From positions 1,377,908 to 1,441,907 of the forward strand of contig JAPXFY010000031.1 of NCBI GenBank assembly GCA_030674185.1: DNA of 64,000 nt. Reading direction: 5' to 3'. The stretch's first letter is position 1. Each line of letters begins with the position of its first letter. The notes under the pieces are model-generated. The model did not search any database and was not told where the DNA came from. It was given only the letters and a program-made list of their open reading frames with translations. Shown piece by piece: positions 44,052-58,100 of the stretch. Made by a program: the position numbers and the translations under genes. The DNA comes from Monoplex corrugatus (taxonomy: Eukaryota > Mollusca > Gastropoda > Littorinimorpha > Ranellidae).

Positions 44052-45815
44052 TCTTTACTGTCATCAAAAACACTACCAGGCGCAGACTGCAACAGTGACC
44101 ACAATCCTGTAGTGGGAAGATTTAGGCTGAAATTAAGGAAAAGAAAACAGACCAAAAGCAACATCAAACTAAATCTTGGACTCGTAAAGACAGATGAAGT
44201 GAAACGTCAAACATTTAATGTACATGTTCAAAACAAATTCAGTGCTGTGGAAGATGTTAGTGACAGCGAGGAACAAAGGACAAAGTTAAGAAATTCGATA
44301 AATGAAGCTTGTGAAGAAATCCCTGAAGTGGATAGAAAAGCAAAAAAGAACTGGATGACAAAAATAATATTTAGGCTTGATGGAGGAACGGAGGAAGGCA
44401 AAGAGAAACAAGGAGATATACAAGAAGATAAACAAAGAAATCAAGAATAGGTGCAATGAAGCTAAGGCAGCTTGGCTGAAAACAAAATAGAAAGAAATAG
44501 AAGACCGACACAAAACGGATTCTCAGGGTATGTACAGACGAATTGAAGAAATTGTCCATCAACTGGTTGCTTAAAATCGAATGATGGTACGCTTATCATG
44601 GAAAAAGACAAAATATTAGACAGATGGGGAGAGTACATTAAAGACCTTTTTGAAGAAGACAGAAACAAAGAACACATTATAAATAAGAACTTTGAAGGAC
44701 CACCCATAATGAAAGATGAAGTTAGGGCAGCAGTGAAAAAGATGAAACCAGGAAAAGCCCCAGGACCAGACAACATTACTACAGAGATGATTGAAGCCCT
44801 GGAGGAATTTGGTATTGAAAAAAATAAAAGTCCTCCTAAATGAAATTTACGATACTGAAAAAATCCCCAAAGATATGTAAATCAATTTTCATTGCACTTC
44901 CAAAGAAGACAGGGGCTATGGAATGCAAACTCCATCGCACAATCAGTTTGATGAGTCATGTAACAAAAATCCTTTTAAAATAATCATGTTGAGGACAAGG
45001 AATAGAATCATAAGAGAAATAACAGACGAACGGTGTGGATTTGTGGACATCCTAAGAATTATCATAGAGAGTTAAATCGAGATGAATAAGGATTTATACT
45101 TAGGCATTGTTGATTACACCAAGGCCTTCAATCGGGTAAGGCATGAAGAACTGATCAACCAATTAGAAAGACTCAATATTGATGGAAAAGATCTACGAAT
45201 AATCAGAAATATGTATTGGGAACAAACAGCTGCATTGAGAATAGAAAACCATTTATAAGCTCTTTCCAAAACATCAAAAGAGGAGTCAGACAGGGTTGTG
45301 TTTTGTCACCAGATCTGTTTCCACTTTACATTGAAAACATCATGAGAAACCTAGAAGAACACCTTGGATTAAAGGTTGGAGTGAAAATGATAAACAACAT
45401 TCGATACGCAGATGACACCGTGCTAATTGCAGAAAATGAAAGGGACCTACAAAACCTTGTGAATATACTAGAAACAGAAAGCAAAGGTAAGGGGTTGGAA
45501 GTAAATAGCAGGAAGACTGAAGTTATGGTGATCAGTAAAACACATGAAATCCCCTCATGCAAAATAACAGCAAATGGCACAACCTTGACACAGGTTGATA
45601 AGTTCAAATACCTGGGAACAGTCATTTCATCAGACAGCAGATGCACATTAGAAATAGCTGGCAGAATCGGCCACGCCAAAACAGCATTCAAGAAGATGAC
45701 AAGCATTCTTACCAACAAATGCCTATCAATTAACATCAGGAAGAGAGTTCTTGAATGCTATATAGAACCAATAATGTTGTACGGATACGAGGTGTGGACA
45801 GTCAAAACAAAAGAA
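44052..45815 (+). mobile_element. LINE A8: family A copy, 5' part in gap, 3' end lost
   Basis: Starts in the last part of the endonuclease (GADCNSDHNPVVGRFRL in relatives; here just after 44,052). It proceeds through linker (about 44,330-44,560) and RT: KKMKPGKAPGPDNITTEMIE near 44,730, GVRQGCVLSPDLFPLY near 45,285, intact RYADDTVLIAE near 45,405-45,440, and YGYEVWTV at 45,780-45,805. It ends abruptly at about 45,810, some 350 bases short of the normal 3' end. Frame breaks lie near 44,370, 44,490 (stop), 44,565, 44,825, 44,875, 44,980 and 45,075. Confidence 0.87.
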
Positions 45816-47490
45816 AAAGCTTTTGGAACACATAACGGGAAGTTGAAATGTTTGACATGTGAAGGGAAAGGAACAGGGAAATTTCTGTAACAAAATTTGG
45901 GTTGGAATATTTCCTGGGAAAAAATTTTGTTGAAAATCAAAAATTTAAAAATCATTGGGAAGGTAATCATCTTTGAACAAACAGTTGTTGGGGAATTTTA
46001 ATTGATTGGGACGGCCAGGAAAGGGTTGAAAACCAACAGGGTTTGGGGAAATCAGATTTTTCGAGTTTAGAAAGATGTGGGGTCTTGAACAAAGTAAAGG
46101 GAAAAACTGTTGCCCCATAGGACATGTTGATGAGAAAATTGGTTGAAACAGATATTTTGGAAACATTGTTTTGGAAAAACCTTGGGAACACACCTTTTTG
46201 AAACATTTTTTGTTGAAAACCCCCCTTTTTGTAAGCTATTTTGAACATAAGGTTAACCAAAAATGTTGGGTTTTGATTGAAAAACTTGTTGGTTGAAATT
46301 AAGATATTGGTGACCAAAAATTATGAGCAAAAACCAGCTAACCAAAAGGGTGATTGAACCTGAACAGAAAACTGTTTGGAAAAGTCAATGGAAAGTAACG
46401 TTTGGAAAGTCTATTTGAGAAAATTTTATGAGCATAGAAAGGGATGAAACCAACTTTGAGAATCTTGACCTTTTGAACACAAACTTTTTAAAAATTTGAC
46501 CTTTAAAAAAACTTTAGGAGTTTGTGGGGTTGTAGAACGAGAATTTAGTAATTGTTGAAAAGATTTATTATTTTTTGGGACCAATGGAAGATGAGACTGA
46601 CCAAGTAACCTTGTGATAAAAATGATGGCCAATAAGCACTTGTTGGACCATTTTGATTGGAAATTGAACCTTTGAAAACAATTTAAAGGAGACATTTGGG
46701 GTTGGAAATGCTATGTTGAGATTTGAGAGACTAAAAATAGCATAAGGTTGGGAAAAAGTAGATAATTTGAAGCAAAGTGTTTAGCAATGATGGTTTAAAA
46801 ATTGAATTGAACAAAAATGGGGGGAACTAAAAAAATTTTGAGCTATCGTTGATGAAAACCCAAAAATCAACTGTGTAATAAAAAGCAAACATTTGAACAA
46901 GTTGTAAAAGTTGTTACCATCATTCAATTGCAGACAATTGTTGGCAATCGCAGCAAACGTAAAAAAGTTCTTAAAACATCTAAGTTAAAAGGAAAGTTCC
47001 TTGGAAACATATTAAACTTTATTGTGGGGACATGCAAGAAGCAACAAAACCCCAAAAAATGTTTGATGGGAGAATTTGGGAACAGACATGTGTAAGGAAA
47101 CAGTCTGATGTGAGAAAACAACAAATGAGATTGGAAAGTAACATTTGAAACCTATAGTATGTGGATTTGAGACCTTGACAAAAAATGTGAGGAAAAGAAA
47201 CTCGAAACAGAAAAGTTTGTGAGCATCTGTCTGACCTTGTGAAAAGCAAAGTTTATGGAGCAAATTCTTGTGACAGCAAACATGGTTGGAGCAACCCTGC
47301 ACATCAAGTTGTGATCACTTCTGAAATCCTTTAATAACGAGCAAACATAATAAAAGTTGTGATGGACATCCAGATCTAGACTTAAATGGAAGATATATAG
47401 TAACCAGCTCAATGGGTATGGCATCAGAACTGTAACCATGAATAGCTCATTATGCAAACTAGAATAGAATGATTGGCAAACCTAAGAATC
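45816..47490. other. Aberrant low-quality or scrambled stretch
   Basis: Sequence with a peculiar texture (recurring ttgaaa, ttgttgg and ggaaa words with A/T/G homopolymers, few C) unlike its neighbours. At 47,215-47,300 recognisable 44-bp satellite pieces appear (gtctgaccttgtgaaaagca, gacagcaaac). I interpret much of it as a poor consensus over the satellite and LINE, but genuine divergent repeat DNA is possible. No gene. Confidence 0.45.
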
Positions 47491-48283
47491 ATAAAGCTTC
47501 CAAACTAGAGGAGTCAGACAGGTTGTGTTTTGTCACCAGATCTGTCATTTACATGAAAACATCAAGTACCTGTAAAACCCTGGTTTAAAGGTTGGAGGGA
47601 AAATGATAAACATTCGATACCAGTGCACTGCTAATTGCAGAAAATGTTAAGAGGACCTACAAAACCTGTGAATCTAGAAATAGAAACTGGTGGGGTTGGA
47701 ATAAACAGCAGAAGACTGAAGTTATGTGATCAGTAAAACACATGAACCCCTCTGAAATACAGCAAATGCACACCTTCACAGGTTAAAGCAAACTGGGAGA
47801 TCATTTCTGACGCGATGCACATCAAAATAGCTGGCAGAATCGGCCAAGCAAACGCATTCAAGAAGATACAAGAAATTCTATTTGAGCAACATGCTATTGT
47901 TAACATCAAAGAGTTCTTGAAGTTAATAGAACCAATATGTTGTGGATGGTTGGACAGTCACAGCAAAGCATAACAAGATTGAGCAGCCGATGTGGTTTCT
48001 AAGAAATTTGAAGTTCAGGACAGCAAACTGGAAAGAAAAGACATGTCTTGATGGAGACAGACACAAGTAGTCACTATGGGAGATTAGGAAAAGACAGGCA
48101 ACTTTAGCCTTTTGGGAAGGGGGATTGGACATGGTCCAAGGAAGCGGGGGGGAGCATCAGGTAGACCCAGGGAGAAAATCGACAGAATTCTGAGTGGTGA
48201 AGAGGTGGGGAGATGCTTGGGAACACAGATAAGACGTGGAATCATGATGCCAACGCCAGGGTGGCACCTGATGTTGATGATGA
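47491..48283 (+). mobile_element. LINE A9: 3' part of a family A copy with many small deletions
   Basis: Follows the family A RT from GVRQGCVLSPDL (47,505) through the YADD region (47,610-47,640, damaged), the SRKTEVM equivalent (47,705-47,735), EMWFLRR-like sequence near 47,990, GRPREK-like sequence near 48,160, and the final ANAMWQGT-stop equivalent with tgatgttgatgatga at 48,269-48,283. Differences from A5 are mostly one- to four-base losses, too many for any frame. Confidence 0.82.
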
Positions 48284-48499
48284 ACTAGCTAAGGAATCAT
48301 CATAATAATACAGTTTGACATCAATAGCTGCTGAACGTGTGCTAACTCTTACTGCAATGGATTGCTAGTGGAGAAACTCAGGGACTAGTCGATTAAGAAA
48401 TCTAATGATGGAGTGCTGGAAGCAAAATAACTGGTACTGTTGTTTGTCACACTTGTTAGGATCAGGCCTGTACCAAATTTCATGAACATGCTAAACAAA

Positions 48500-49140
48500 C
48501 CTAGTGGTGTGGAAAAAAGGGATCAACCTTCTGAACCAGTTTAGCCAATTGACTTGAACAAAACTTGTTGTGAGCATCATGCTACCTGCGAACAGCAATA
48601 TGTTGTGGCATCAGTGACGTGCACATCTGTCTGAGCATCATGGGCATTTAACTATGTATTGTTGAAGCAGCAAGCTGACTATTGAACAGCAATTGTGAGG
48701 AATATGTCAGGAGCATACAAATGTGGCACTTGTACCTTGTGACAGCTTGTAACAGCAATGTGTTGTTGGAGCATCATGTTGACCTTGTTGAAACAGCAAA
48801 CTATGTTGTGTGGAATCAATGACCTTGGAACAAAGTGTGGAGATCATGCACCAGTGAACAAAACATGTTGTGTGGAGCATACATGTAATTGTTGAAACAA
48901 ATCTTGTGAATCTGATGAGCCTGGGAAACTATTTGTGTGGAGCATCATGTCTGACTTGTTGAACAAAAATGTTTGGGATGACTGCTGCCGGACTTGCTGA
49001 AACGCAAATTGTGTTGTGGACACTGTTTGGGACTTGCTGAACAGCAAACTATGTTGTTGGAGCATCATGTCTGACCTTGAAGAACTGGGCACTGTGTTGT
49101 GACAGCAATATGTTTGACCATTGCTGTAACAGCAAACTTG
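48500..49140. repeat. 44-bp satellite, degenerate border
   Basis: Recognisable satellite words (gagcatcatg, ctgacc, gaacagcaa) in irregular spacing with many indels, leading into the regular array. Monomers cannot be phased individually. The 200 bases before it (48,284-48,500) are unassigned. Confidence 0.7.
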
Positions 49141-52100
49141 TTGTTGGAGCATCATGTCTGACCTTGCTGAACAGCAAACTATGTTGTTGGAGCATCATGT
49201 CTGACCTTGTTGAACAGCAAACGTTGTGGAGCTCATGTTGACCTGTTGAACAGAAACTGTTGTTGGAGCATCATGTCTGACCTTGTTGAACAGCAAACTT
49301 GTGGCATGGAGTCAGAAATGTGTGGCATCATGCTGTGGAACGCAAACTAGTGTGAGCTCATGTCTGACCTTGTTGAACAGCAAAAAGCTGTCTGATTTGG
49401 TTGTTGTGGAGCATCATGTCTGACCTTGTTGAACAGCAAACTGTGTTGTATGGAGCATCATGTCTGACCTTGCTGAACAGCAAACTATGTTGTGTGGAGC
49501 ATCATGTCTGAACTTGTTGAACAGCAAACTATGTTGTGTGGAGCATCATGTCTGACCTTGTTGAACAGCAAACTATGTTGTGTGGAGCTGCATGTCTGAC
49601 CTTCCTGTACAGCAAACTATGTTGTGTGGAGCATCATGTCTGACCTTGTTGAACAGCAAACTGTGTTGTATGGAGCATCATGTCTGACCTTGCTGAACAG
49701 CAAACTGTGTTGTGTGGAGCATCATGTCTGACCTTGTTGAACAGCAAACTATGTTGTATGGAGCATCATGTCTGACCTTGCTGAACAGCAAACTGTGTTG
49801 TGTGGAGCATCATGTCTGACCTTGCTGAACAGCAAACTATGTTGTGTGGAGCATCATGTCTGACCTTGCTGAACAGCAAACTATGTTGTGTGGAGCTGAA
49901 TGTCTGAACTTGCTGAACAGCAAACTATGTTGTGTGGAGCATCATGTCTGACCTTGTTGAACAGCAAACTATGTTGTGTGGAGCATCATGTCTGACCTTG
50001 TTGAACAGCAAACTATGTTGTGTGGAGCATCATGTCTGACCTTGTTGAACAGCAAACTATGTTGTGTGGAGCATCATGTCTGACCTTGTTGAACAGCAAA
50101 CTATGTTGTGTGGAGCATCATGTCTGACCTTGTTGAACAGCAAGCTATGTTGTGTGGAGCATCATGTCTGACCTTGTTGAACAGCAAACTATGTTGTGTG
50201 AGCATCATGTCTGACCTTGTTGAACAGAAAACTATGTTTTGTGGAGCATCATGTCTGACCTTGTTGAACAGCAAACTATGTTGTGTGGAGCATCATGTCT
50301 GACCTTGCTGAACAGCAAACTATGTTGTATGGAGCATCATGTCTGACCTTGTTGAACAGCAAACTATGTTGTGTGGAGCATCATGTCTGACCTTGTTGAA
50401 CAGCAAACTATGTTGTGTGGAGCATCATGTCTGACCTTGCTGAACAGCAAACTATGTTGTATGGAGCATCATGTCTGACCTTGCTGAACAGCAAACTATG
50501 TTGTATGGAGCATCATTTCTGACCTTGTTGAACAGCAAACTATGTTGTGTGGAGCATCATGTCAGACCTTGTTGAACAGCAAACTATGTTGTCTGGAGCA
50601 TCATGTCAGACCTTGTTGAACAGCAAACTATGTTGTGTGGAGCATCATGTCTGACCTTGTTGAACAGCAAACTATGTTGTGTGGAGCATCACATCTGACC
50701 TTGCTGAACAGCAAACTATGTTGTGTGGAGCATCATGTCTGACCTTGTTGAACAGCAAACTATGTTGTGTGGAGCATCATGTCTGACCTTGTTGAACAGC
50801 AAACTGTGTTGTGTGGAACATCATGTCTGACCTTGCTGAACAGCAAACTGTGTTGTGTGGAGCATCATGTCTGACCTTGTTGAACAGCAAACTGTGTTGT
50901 GTGGAGCATCATGTCTGACCTTGTTGAACAGCAAACTATGTTGTGTGGAGCATCATGTCTGACCTTGTTGAACAGCAAACTATGTTGTGTGGAGCATCAT
51001 GTCTGACCTTGTTGAACAGCAAACTATGTTGTTGGAGCATCATGTCTGACCTTGTTGAACAGCAAACTATGTTGTGTGGAGCATCATGTCTGACCTTGTT
51101 GAACAGCAAACTATGTTGTCTGGAGCATCATGTCTGACCTTGCTGAACAGCAAACTGTGTTGTATGGAGCATCATGTCTGACCTTGCTGAACAGCAAACT
51201 GTGTTGTATGGAGCATCATGTCTGACCTTGTTGAACAGCAAACTGTGTTGTATGGAGCATCATGTCTGACCTTGCTGAACTGCAAACTGTGTTGTATGGA
51301 GCATCATGTCTGACCTTGTTGAACAGCAAACTATGTTGTATGGAGCATCATGTCTGACCTTGCTGAACAGCAAACTATGTTGTGTGGAGCATCATGTCTG
51401 ACCTTGTTCAACAGCAAACTATGTTGTGTGGAGCATCATGTCTGACCTTGTTGAACAGCAAACTGTGTTGTATGGAGCATCATGTCTGACCTTGTTGAAC
51501 AGCAAACTATGTTGTATGGAGCATCATGTCTGACCTTGCTGAACAGCAAACTGTGTTGTGTGGAGCATCATGTCTGACCTTGTTGAACAGCAAACTATGT
51601 TGTATGGAGCATCATGTCTGACCTTGCTGAACAGCAAACTATGTTGTATGGAGCATCATGTCTGACCTTGTTGAACAGCAAACTATGTTGTATGGAGCAT
51701 CATGTCTGACCTTGTTGAACAGCAAACTGTGTTGTATGGAGCATCATGTCTGACCTTGTTGAACAGCAAACTATGTTGTATGGAGCATCATGTCTGACCT
51801 TGTTGAACAGCAAACTATGTGTGTATGGAGCATCATGTCTGACCTTGTTGAACAGCAAACTATGTTGTGTGGAGCATCATGTCTGACCTTGTTGAACAGC
51901 AAACTGTGTTGTATGGAGCATCATGTCTGACCTTGTTGAACAGCAAACTGTGTTGTATGGAGCATCATGTCTGACCTTGTTGAACAGCAAACTGTGTTGT
52001 GTGGAGCATCATGTCTGACCTTGTTGAACAGCAAACTGTGTTGTGTGGAGCATCATGTCTGACCTTGTGAACAGCAAACTGTGTTGTGTGGAGCATCATG

Positions 52101-55100
52101 TCTAAACCTTGTTGAACAAAACGTTTTTTTTTTTTTTTTTTTTTGACCTTGTTGAACAGCAAACTGTGTTGTATGGAGCATCATGTCTGACCTTGTTGAA
52201 CAGCAAACTGTGTTGTGTGGAGCATCATGTCTGACATTGTTGAACAGCAAACTGTGTTGTGTGGAGCATCATGTCTGACCTTGTTGAACAGCAAACTGTG
52301 TTGTGTGGAGCATCATGTCTGACCTTGTTGAACAGCAAACTATGTTGTATGGAGCATCATGTCTGACCTTGTTGAACAGCAAACTGTGTTGTGTGGAGCA
52401 TCATGTCTGACCTTGTTGAACAGCAAACTGTGTTGTGTTGAGCATCATGTCTGACCTTGTTGAACAGCAAACTGTGTTGTGTGGAGCATCATGTCTGACC
52501 TTGTTGAACAGCAAACTATGTTGTATGGAGCATCATGTCTGACCTTGTTGAACAGGAAACTGTGTTGTGTGGAGCATCATGTCTGACCTTGTTGAACAGG
52601 AAACTGTGTTGTGTGGAGCATCATGTCTGACCTTGTTGAACAGGAAACTGTGTTGTATGGAGCATCATGTCTGACCTTGTTGAACAGGAAACTGTGTTGT
52701 GTGGAGCATCATGTCAGACCTTGCTGAACAGCAAACTGTGTTGTGTGGAGCATCATGTCTGACCTTGCTGAACAGCAAACTGTGTTGTATGGAGCATCAT
52801 GTCTGACCTTGTTGAACAGCAAACTATGTTGTGTGGAGCATCATGTCTGACCTTGTTGAACAGCAAACTGTGTTGTGTGGAGCATCATGTCTGACCTTGC
52901 TGAACAGCAAACTGTGTTGTATGGAGCATCATGTCTGACCTTGTGAACAGCAAACTATGTTGTGTGGAGCATCATGTCTGACCTTGTTGAACAGGAAACT
53001 GTGTTGTGTGGAGCATCATGTCTGACCTTGTTGAACAGCAAACTGTGTTGTATGGAGCATCATGTCTGACCTTGTTGAACACCAAACTGTGTTGTATGGA
53101 GCATCATGTCTGACCTTGTTGAACAGCAAACTGTGTTGTATGGAGCATCATGTCAGACCTTGTTGAACAGCAAACTATGTTGTGTGGAGCATCATGTCTG
53201 ACCTTGTTGAACAGCAAACTATGTTGTGTGGAGCATCATGTCTGACCTTGTTGAACAGCAAACTGTGTTGTGTGGAGCATCATGTCTGACCTTGTTGAAC
53301 AGCAAACTGTGTTGTATGGAGCATCATGTCTGACCTTGTTGAACAGCAAACTGTGTTGTATGGAGCATCATGTCTGACCTTGTTGAACAGCAAACTGTGT
53401 TGTATGGAGTATCATGTCTGACCTTGCTGAACAGGAAACTATGTTGTGTGGAGCATCATGTCTGACCTTGTTGAACAGCAAACTGTGTTGTATGGAGCAT
53501 CATGTCTGACTTTGTTGAACAGCAAACTGTGTTGTGTGGAGCATCATGTCTGACCTTGCTGAACAGCAAACTGTGTTGTATGGAGCATCATGTCTGACCT
53601 TGCTGAACAGCAAACTGTGTTGTGTGGAGCATCATGTCTGACCTTGTTGAACAGCAAACTATGTTGTGTGGAGCATCATGTCTGACCTTGTTGAACAGCA
53701 AAATTGTTTGTGTGGAGCATCATGTCTGACCTTGCTGAACATCAAACTGTGTTGTATGGAGCATCATGTCTGACCTTGTTGAACAGCAAACTGTGTTGTA
53801 TGGAGCATCATGTCTGACCTTGCTGAACAGCAAACTATGTTGTGTGGAGCATCATGTCTGACCTTGTTGAACAGGAAACTGTGTTGTGTGGAGCATCATG
53901 TCTGACCTTGTTGAACAGCAAACTGTGTTGTATGGAGCATCATGTCTGACCTTGTTGAACAGCAAACTGTGTTGTATGGAGCATCATGTCTGACCTTGTT
54001 GAACAGCAAACTGTGTTGTATGGAGCATCATGTCTGACCTTGTTGAACAGCAAACTGTGTTGTATGGAGCATCATGTCAGACCTTGTTGAACAGCAAACT
54101 ATGTTGTGTGGAGCATCATGTCTGACCTTGTTGAACAGCAAACTATGTTGTGTGGAGCATCATGTCTGACCTTGTTGAACAGCAAACTGTGTTGTGTGGA
54201 GCATCATGTCTGACCTTGTTGAACAGCAAACTAGTGTTGTCTGGAGCATCATGTCAGACCTTGTTGAACAGCAAACTGTGTTGTATGGAGCATCATGTCT
54301 GACCTTGTTGAACAGCAAACTGTGTTGTGTGGAGCATCATGTCTGACCTTGCTGAACAGCAAACTGTGTTGTATGGAGCATCATGTCTGACCTTGCTGAA
54401 CAGCAAACTGTGTTGTGTGGAGCATCATGTCTGACCTTGCTGAACAGCAAACTATGTTGTGTGGAGCATCATGTCTGACCTTGCTGAACAGCAAACTGTG
54501 TTGTATGGAGCATCATGTCTGACCTTGTTGAACAGCAAACTATATTGTGTGGAGCATCATGTCTGACCTTGCTGAACAGCAAACTGTGTTGTATGGAGCA
54601 TCATGTCTGACCTTGTTGAACAGCATGGAGCATCATGTCTGACCTTGTTGAACAGCAAACTGTGTTGTGTGAGACATCATGTCTGACCTTGTTGAACAGA
54701 AAACTATGTTGTGTGGAGCATCATGTCTGACCTTTTGAACAGCAAACTATGTTGTGTGGAGCATCATGTCTGACCTTGTTCAACAGCAAACTATGTTGTG
54801 TGGAGCATCATGTCTGACCTTGTTGAACAGCAAACTGTGTTGTATGGAGCATCATGTCTGACCTTGTTGAACAGCAAACTATGTTGTATGGAGCATCATG
54901 TCTGACCTTGCTGAACAGCAAACTGTGTTGTGTGGAGCATCATGTCTGACCTTGTTGAACAGCAAACTATGTTGTATGGAGCATCATGTCTGACCTTGTT
55001 GAACAGCAAACTGTGTTGTATGGAGCATCATGTCTGACCTTGTTGAACAGCAAACTGTGTTGTGTGGAGCATCATGTCTGACCTTGTTGAACAGCAAACT

Positions 55101-58100
55101 ATGTTGTGTGGAGCATCATGTCTGACCTTGTTGAACAGCAAACTATGTTGTGTGGAGCATCATGTCTGACCTTGTTGAACAGCAAACTTGTTGTATGGAG
55201 CATCATGTCTGACCTTGTTGAACAGCAAACTGTGTTGTATGGAGCATCATGTCTGACCTTGTGAACAGCAAACTGTGTTGTGTGGAGCATCATGTCTGAC
55301 CTTGTTGAACAGCAAACTGATGTTGTATGGAGCATCATGTCTGACCTTGTTGAACAGCAAACTATGTTGTATGGAGCATCATGTCTGACCTTGTTGAACA
55401 GCAAACTATGTTGTATGGAGCATCATGTCTGACCTTGTTGAACAGCAAACTGTGTTGTAGGAGCATCATGTCTGACCTTGTTGAACAGCAAACTGTGTTG
55501 TATGGAGCATCATGTCTGACCTTGTTGAACAGCAAACTGTGTTGTGTGGAGCATCATGTCTGACCTTGTTGAACAGCAAACTATGTTGTGTGGAGCATCA
55601 TGTCTGACCTTGTTGAACAGAAACTGTGTTGTATGGAGCATCATGTCTGACCTTGTTGAACAGCAAACTGTGTTTGTTGGAGCATCATGTCTGACCTTGT
55701 TGAACAGCAAACTATGTTGTGTGGAGCATCATGTCTGACCTTGTTGAACAGCAAACTGTGTTGTTGTGGAGCATCATGTCTGACCTTGTTGAACAGCAAA
55801 CTGTGTTGTGTGGAGCATCATGTCAGAATTGTTGAACAGCAAACTGTTTGTGTGGAGCATCATGTCTGACCTTGTTGAACAGCAAACTGTGTTGTATGGA
55901 GAATCATGTCAGACCTTGTTGAACAGCAAACTGTGTTGTGTGGAGCATCATGTCTGACCTTGTTGAACAGCAAACTATGTTGTGTGGAGCATCATGTCAG
56001 ACCTTGTTGAACAGCAAACTATGTTGTGTGGAGCATCATGTCTGACCTTGTTGAACAGCAAACTTGTTGTATGGAGCATCATGTCTGACCTTGTTGAACA
56101 GCAAACTGTGTTGTGTGGAGCATCATGTCTGACCTTGTTGAACAGCAAACTGTGTTGTATGGAGCATCATGTCTGACCTTGTTGAACAGCAAACATGTTG
56201 TATGGAGCATCATGTCTGAACCTTGTTGAACAGCAAACTTGTTGTGTGGAGCATCATGTCTGACCTTGTTGAACAGCAAACTGTGTTGTGTGGAGCATCA
56301 TGTCTGACCTTGTTGAACAGCAAACTGTGTTGTGTGGAGCATCATGTCTGACCTTGTTGAACAGCAATCTGTGTTGTTGGAGCATCATGTCTGACCTTGT
56401 TGAACAGCAAACTATGTTGTGTGGAGCATCATGTCTGACCTTGTTGAACAGCAAACTGTGTTGTGTGGAGCATCATGTCTGACCTTGTTGAACAGCAAAC
56501 TGTGTTGTGTGGAGCATCATGTCTGACCTTGTTGAACAGCAAACTATGTTGTGTGGAGCATCATGTCTGACCTTGTTGAACAGCAAACTGTGTTGTGTGG
56601 AGCATCATGTCTGACCTTGTTGAACAGCAAACTATGTTGTTGGAGCATCATGTCTGACCTTGTTGAACAGCAAACTATGTTGTGTGGAGCATCATGTCTG
56701 ACCTTGTTGAACAGCAAACTATGTTGTATGGAGCATCATGTCTGACCTTGTTGAACAGGAAACTATGTTGTATGGAGCATCATGTCTGACCTTGTTGAAC
56801 AGCAAACTATGTTGTATGGAGCATCATGTCTGACCTTGTTGAACAGCAAACTGTGTTGTATGGAGCATCATGTCTGACCTTGCTGAACAGCAAACTATGT
56901 TGTGTGGAGCATCATGTCTGACCTTGTTGAACAGGAAACTGTGTTGTGTGGAGCATCATGTCTGACCTTGTTGAACAGCAAACTGTGTTGTATGGACATC
57001 ATGTCTGACCTTGTTGAACAGCAAACTGTGTTGTATGGAGCATCATGTCTGACCTTGTTGAACAGCAAACTGTGTTGTATGGAGCATCATGTCTGACCTT
57101 GTTGAACAGCAAACTGTGTTGTATGGAGCATCATGTCTGACCTTGTTGAACAGCAAACTATGTTGTATGGAGCATCATGTCTGACCTTGTTGAACAGCAA
57201 ACTGTGTTGTGTGGAGCATCATGTCTGACCTTGTTGAACAGCAAACTATGTTGTATGGAGCATCATGTCTGACCTTGTTGAACAGCAAACTGTGTTGTTG
57301 GAGCATCATGTCTGACCTTGTTGAACAGCAAACTATGTTGTGTGGAGCATCATGTCTGACCTTGTTGAACAGCAAACTGTGTTGTGTGGAGCATCATGTC
57401 TGACCTTGTTGAACAGCAAACTATGTTGTATGGAGCATCATGTCTGACCTTGTTGAACAGCAAACTGTGTTGTATGGAGCATCATGTCTGACCTTGTTGA
57501 ACAGCAAACTGTGTTGTATGGAGCATCATGTCTGACCTTGTTGAACAGCAAACTGTGTTGTATGGAGCATCATGTCTGACCTTGTTGAACAGCAAACTAT
57601 GTTGTGTGGAGCATCATGTCTGACCTTGTTGAACAGCAAACTGTTGTGTGGAGCATCATGTCTGACCTTGTTGAACAGCAAACTATGTTGTGTGGAGCAT
57701 CATGTCTGACCTTGTTGAACAGCAAACTGTGTTGTATGGAGCATCATGTCTGACCTTGTTGAACAGCAAACTGTGTTGTGTGGAGCATCATGTCTGACCT
57801 TGTTGAACAGCAAACTTGTTGTGTGGAGCATCATGTCTGACCTTGTTGAACAGCAAACTGTGTTGTATGGAGCATCATGTCTGACCTTGTGAACAGCAAA
57901 CTGTGTTGTGTGGAGCATCATGTCTGACCTTGTTGAACAGCAAACTAGTTGTTGGAGCATCATGTCTGACCTTGTTGAACAGCAAACTGTGTTGTATGGA
58001 GCATCATGTCTGACCTTGTTGAACAGCAAACTATGTTGTGTGGAGCATCATGTCTGACCTTGTGAACAGCAAACTGTGTTGTATGGAGCATCATGTCTGA

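Noticed and set aside
43819..44167. Frames crossing the gap (43,819-44,112 plus; 43,910-44,167 minus)
   Set aside because: They contain 33-34 unknown residues from the 100-N gap. Only the part after 44,052 is recognisable, and it belongs to LINE A8.
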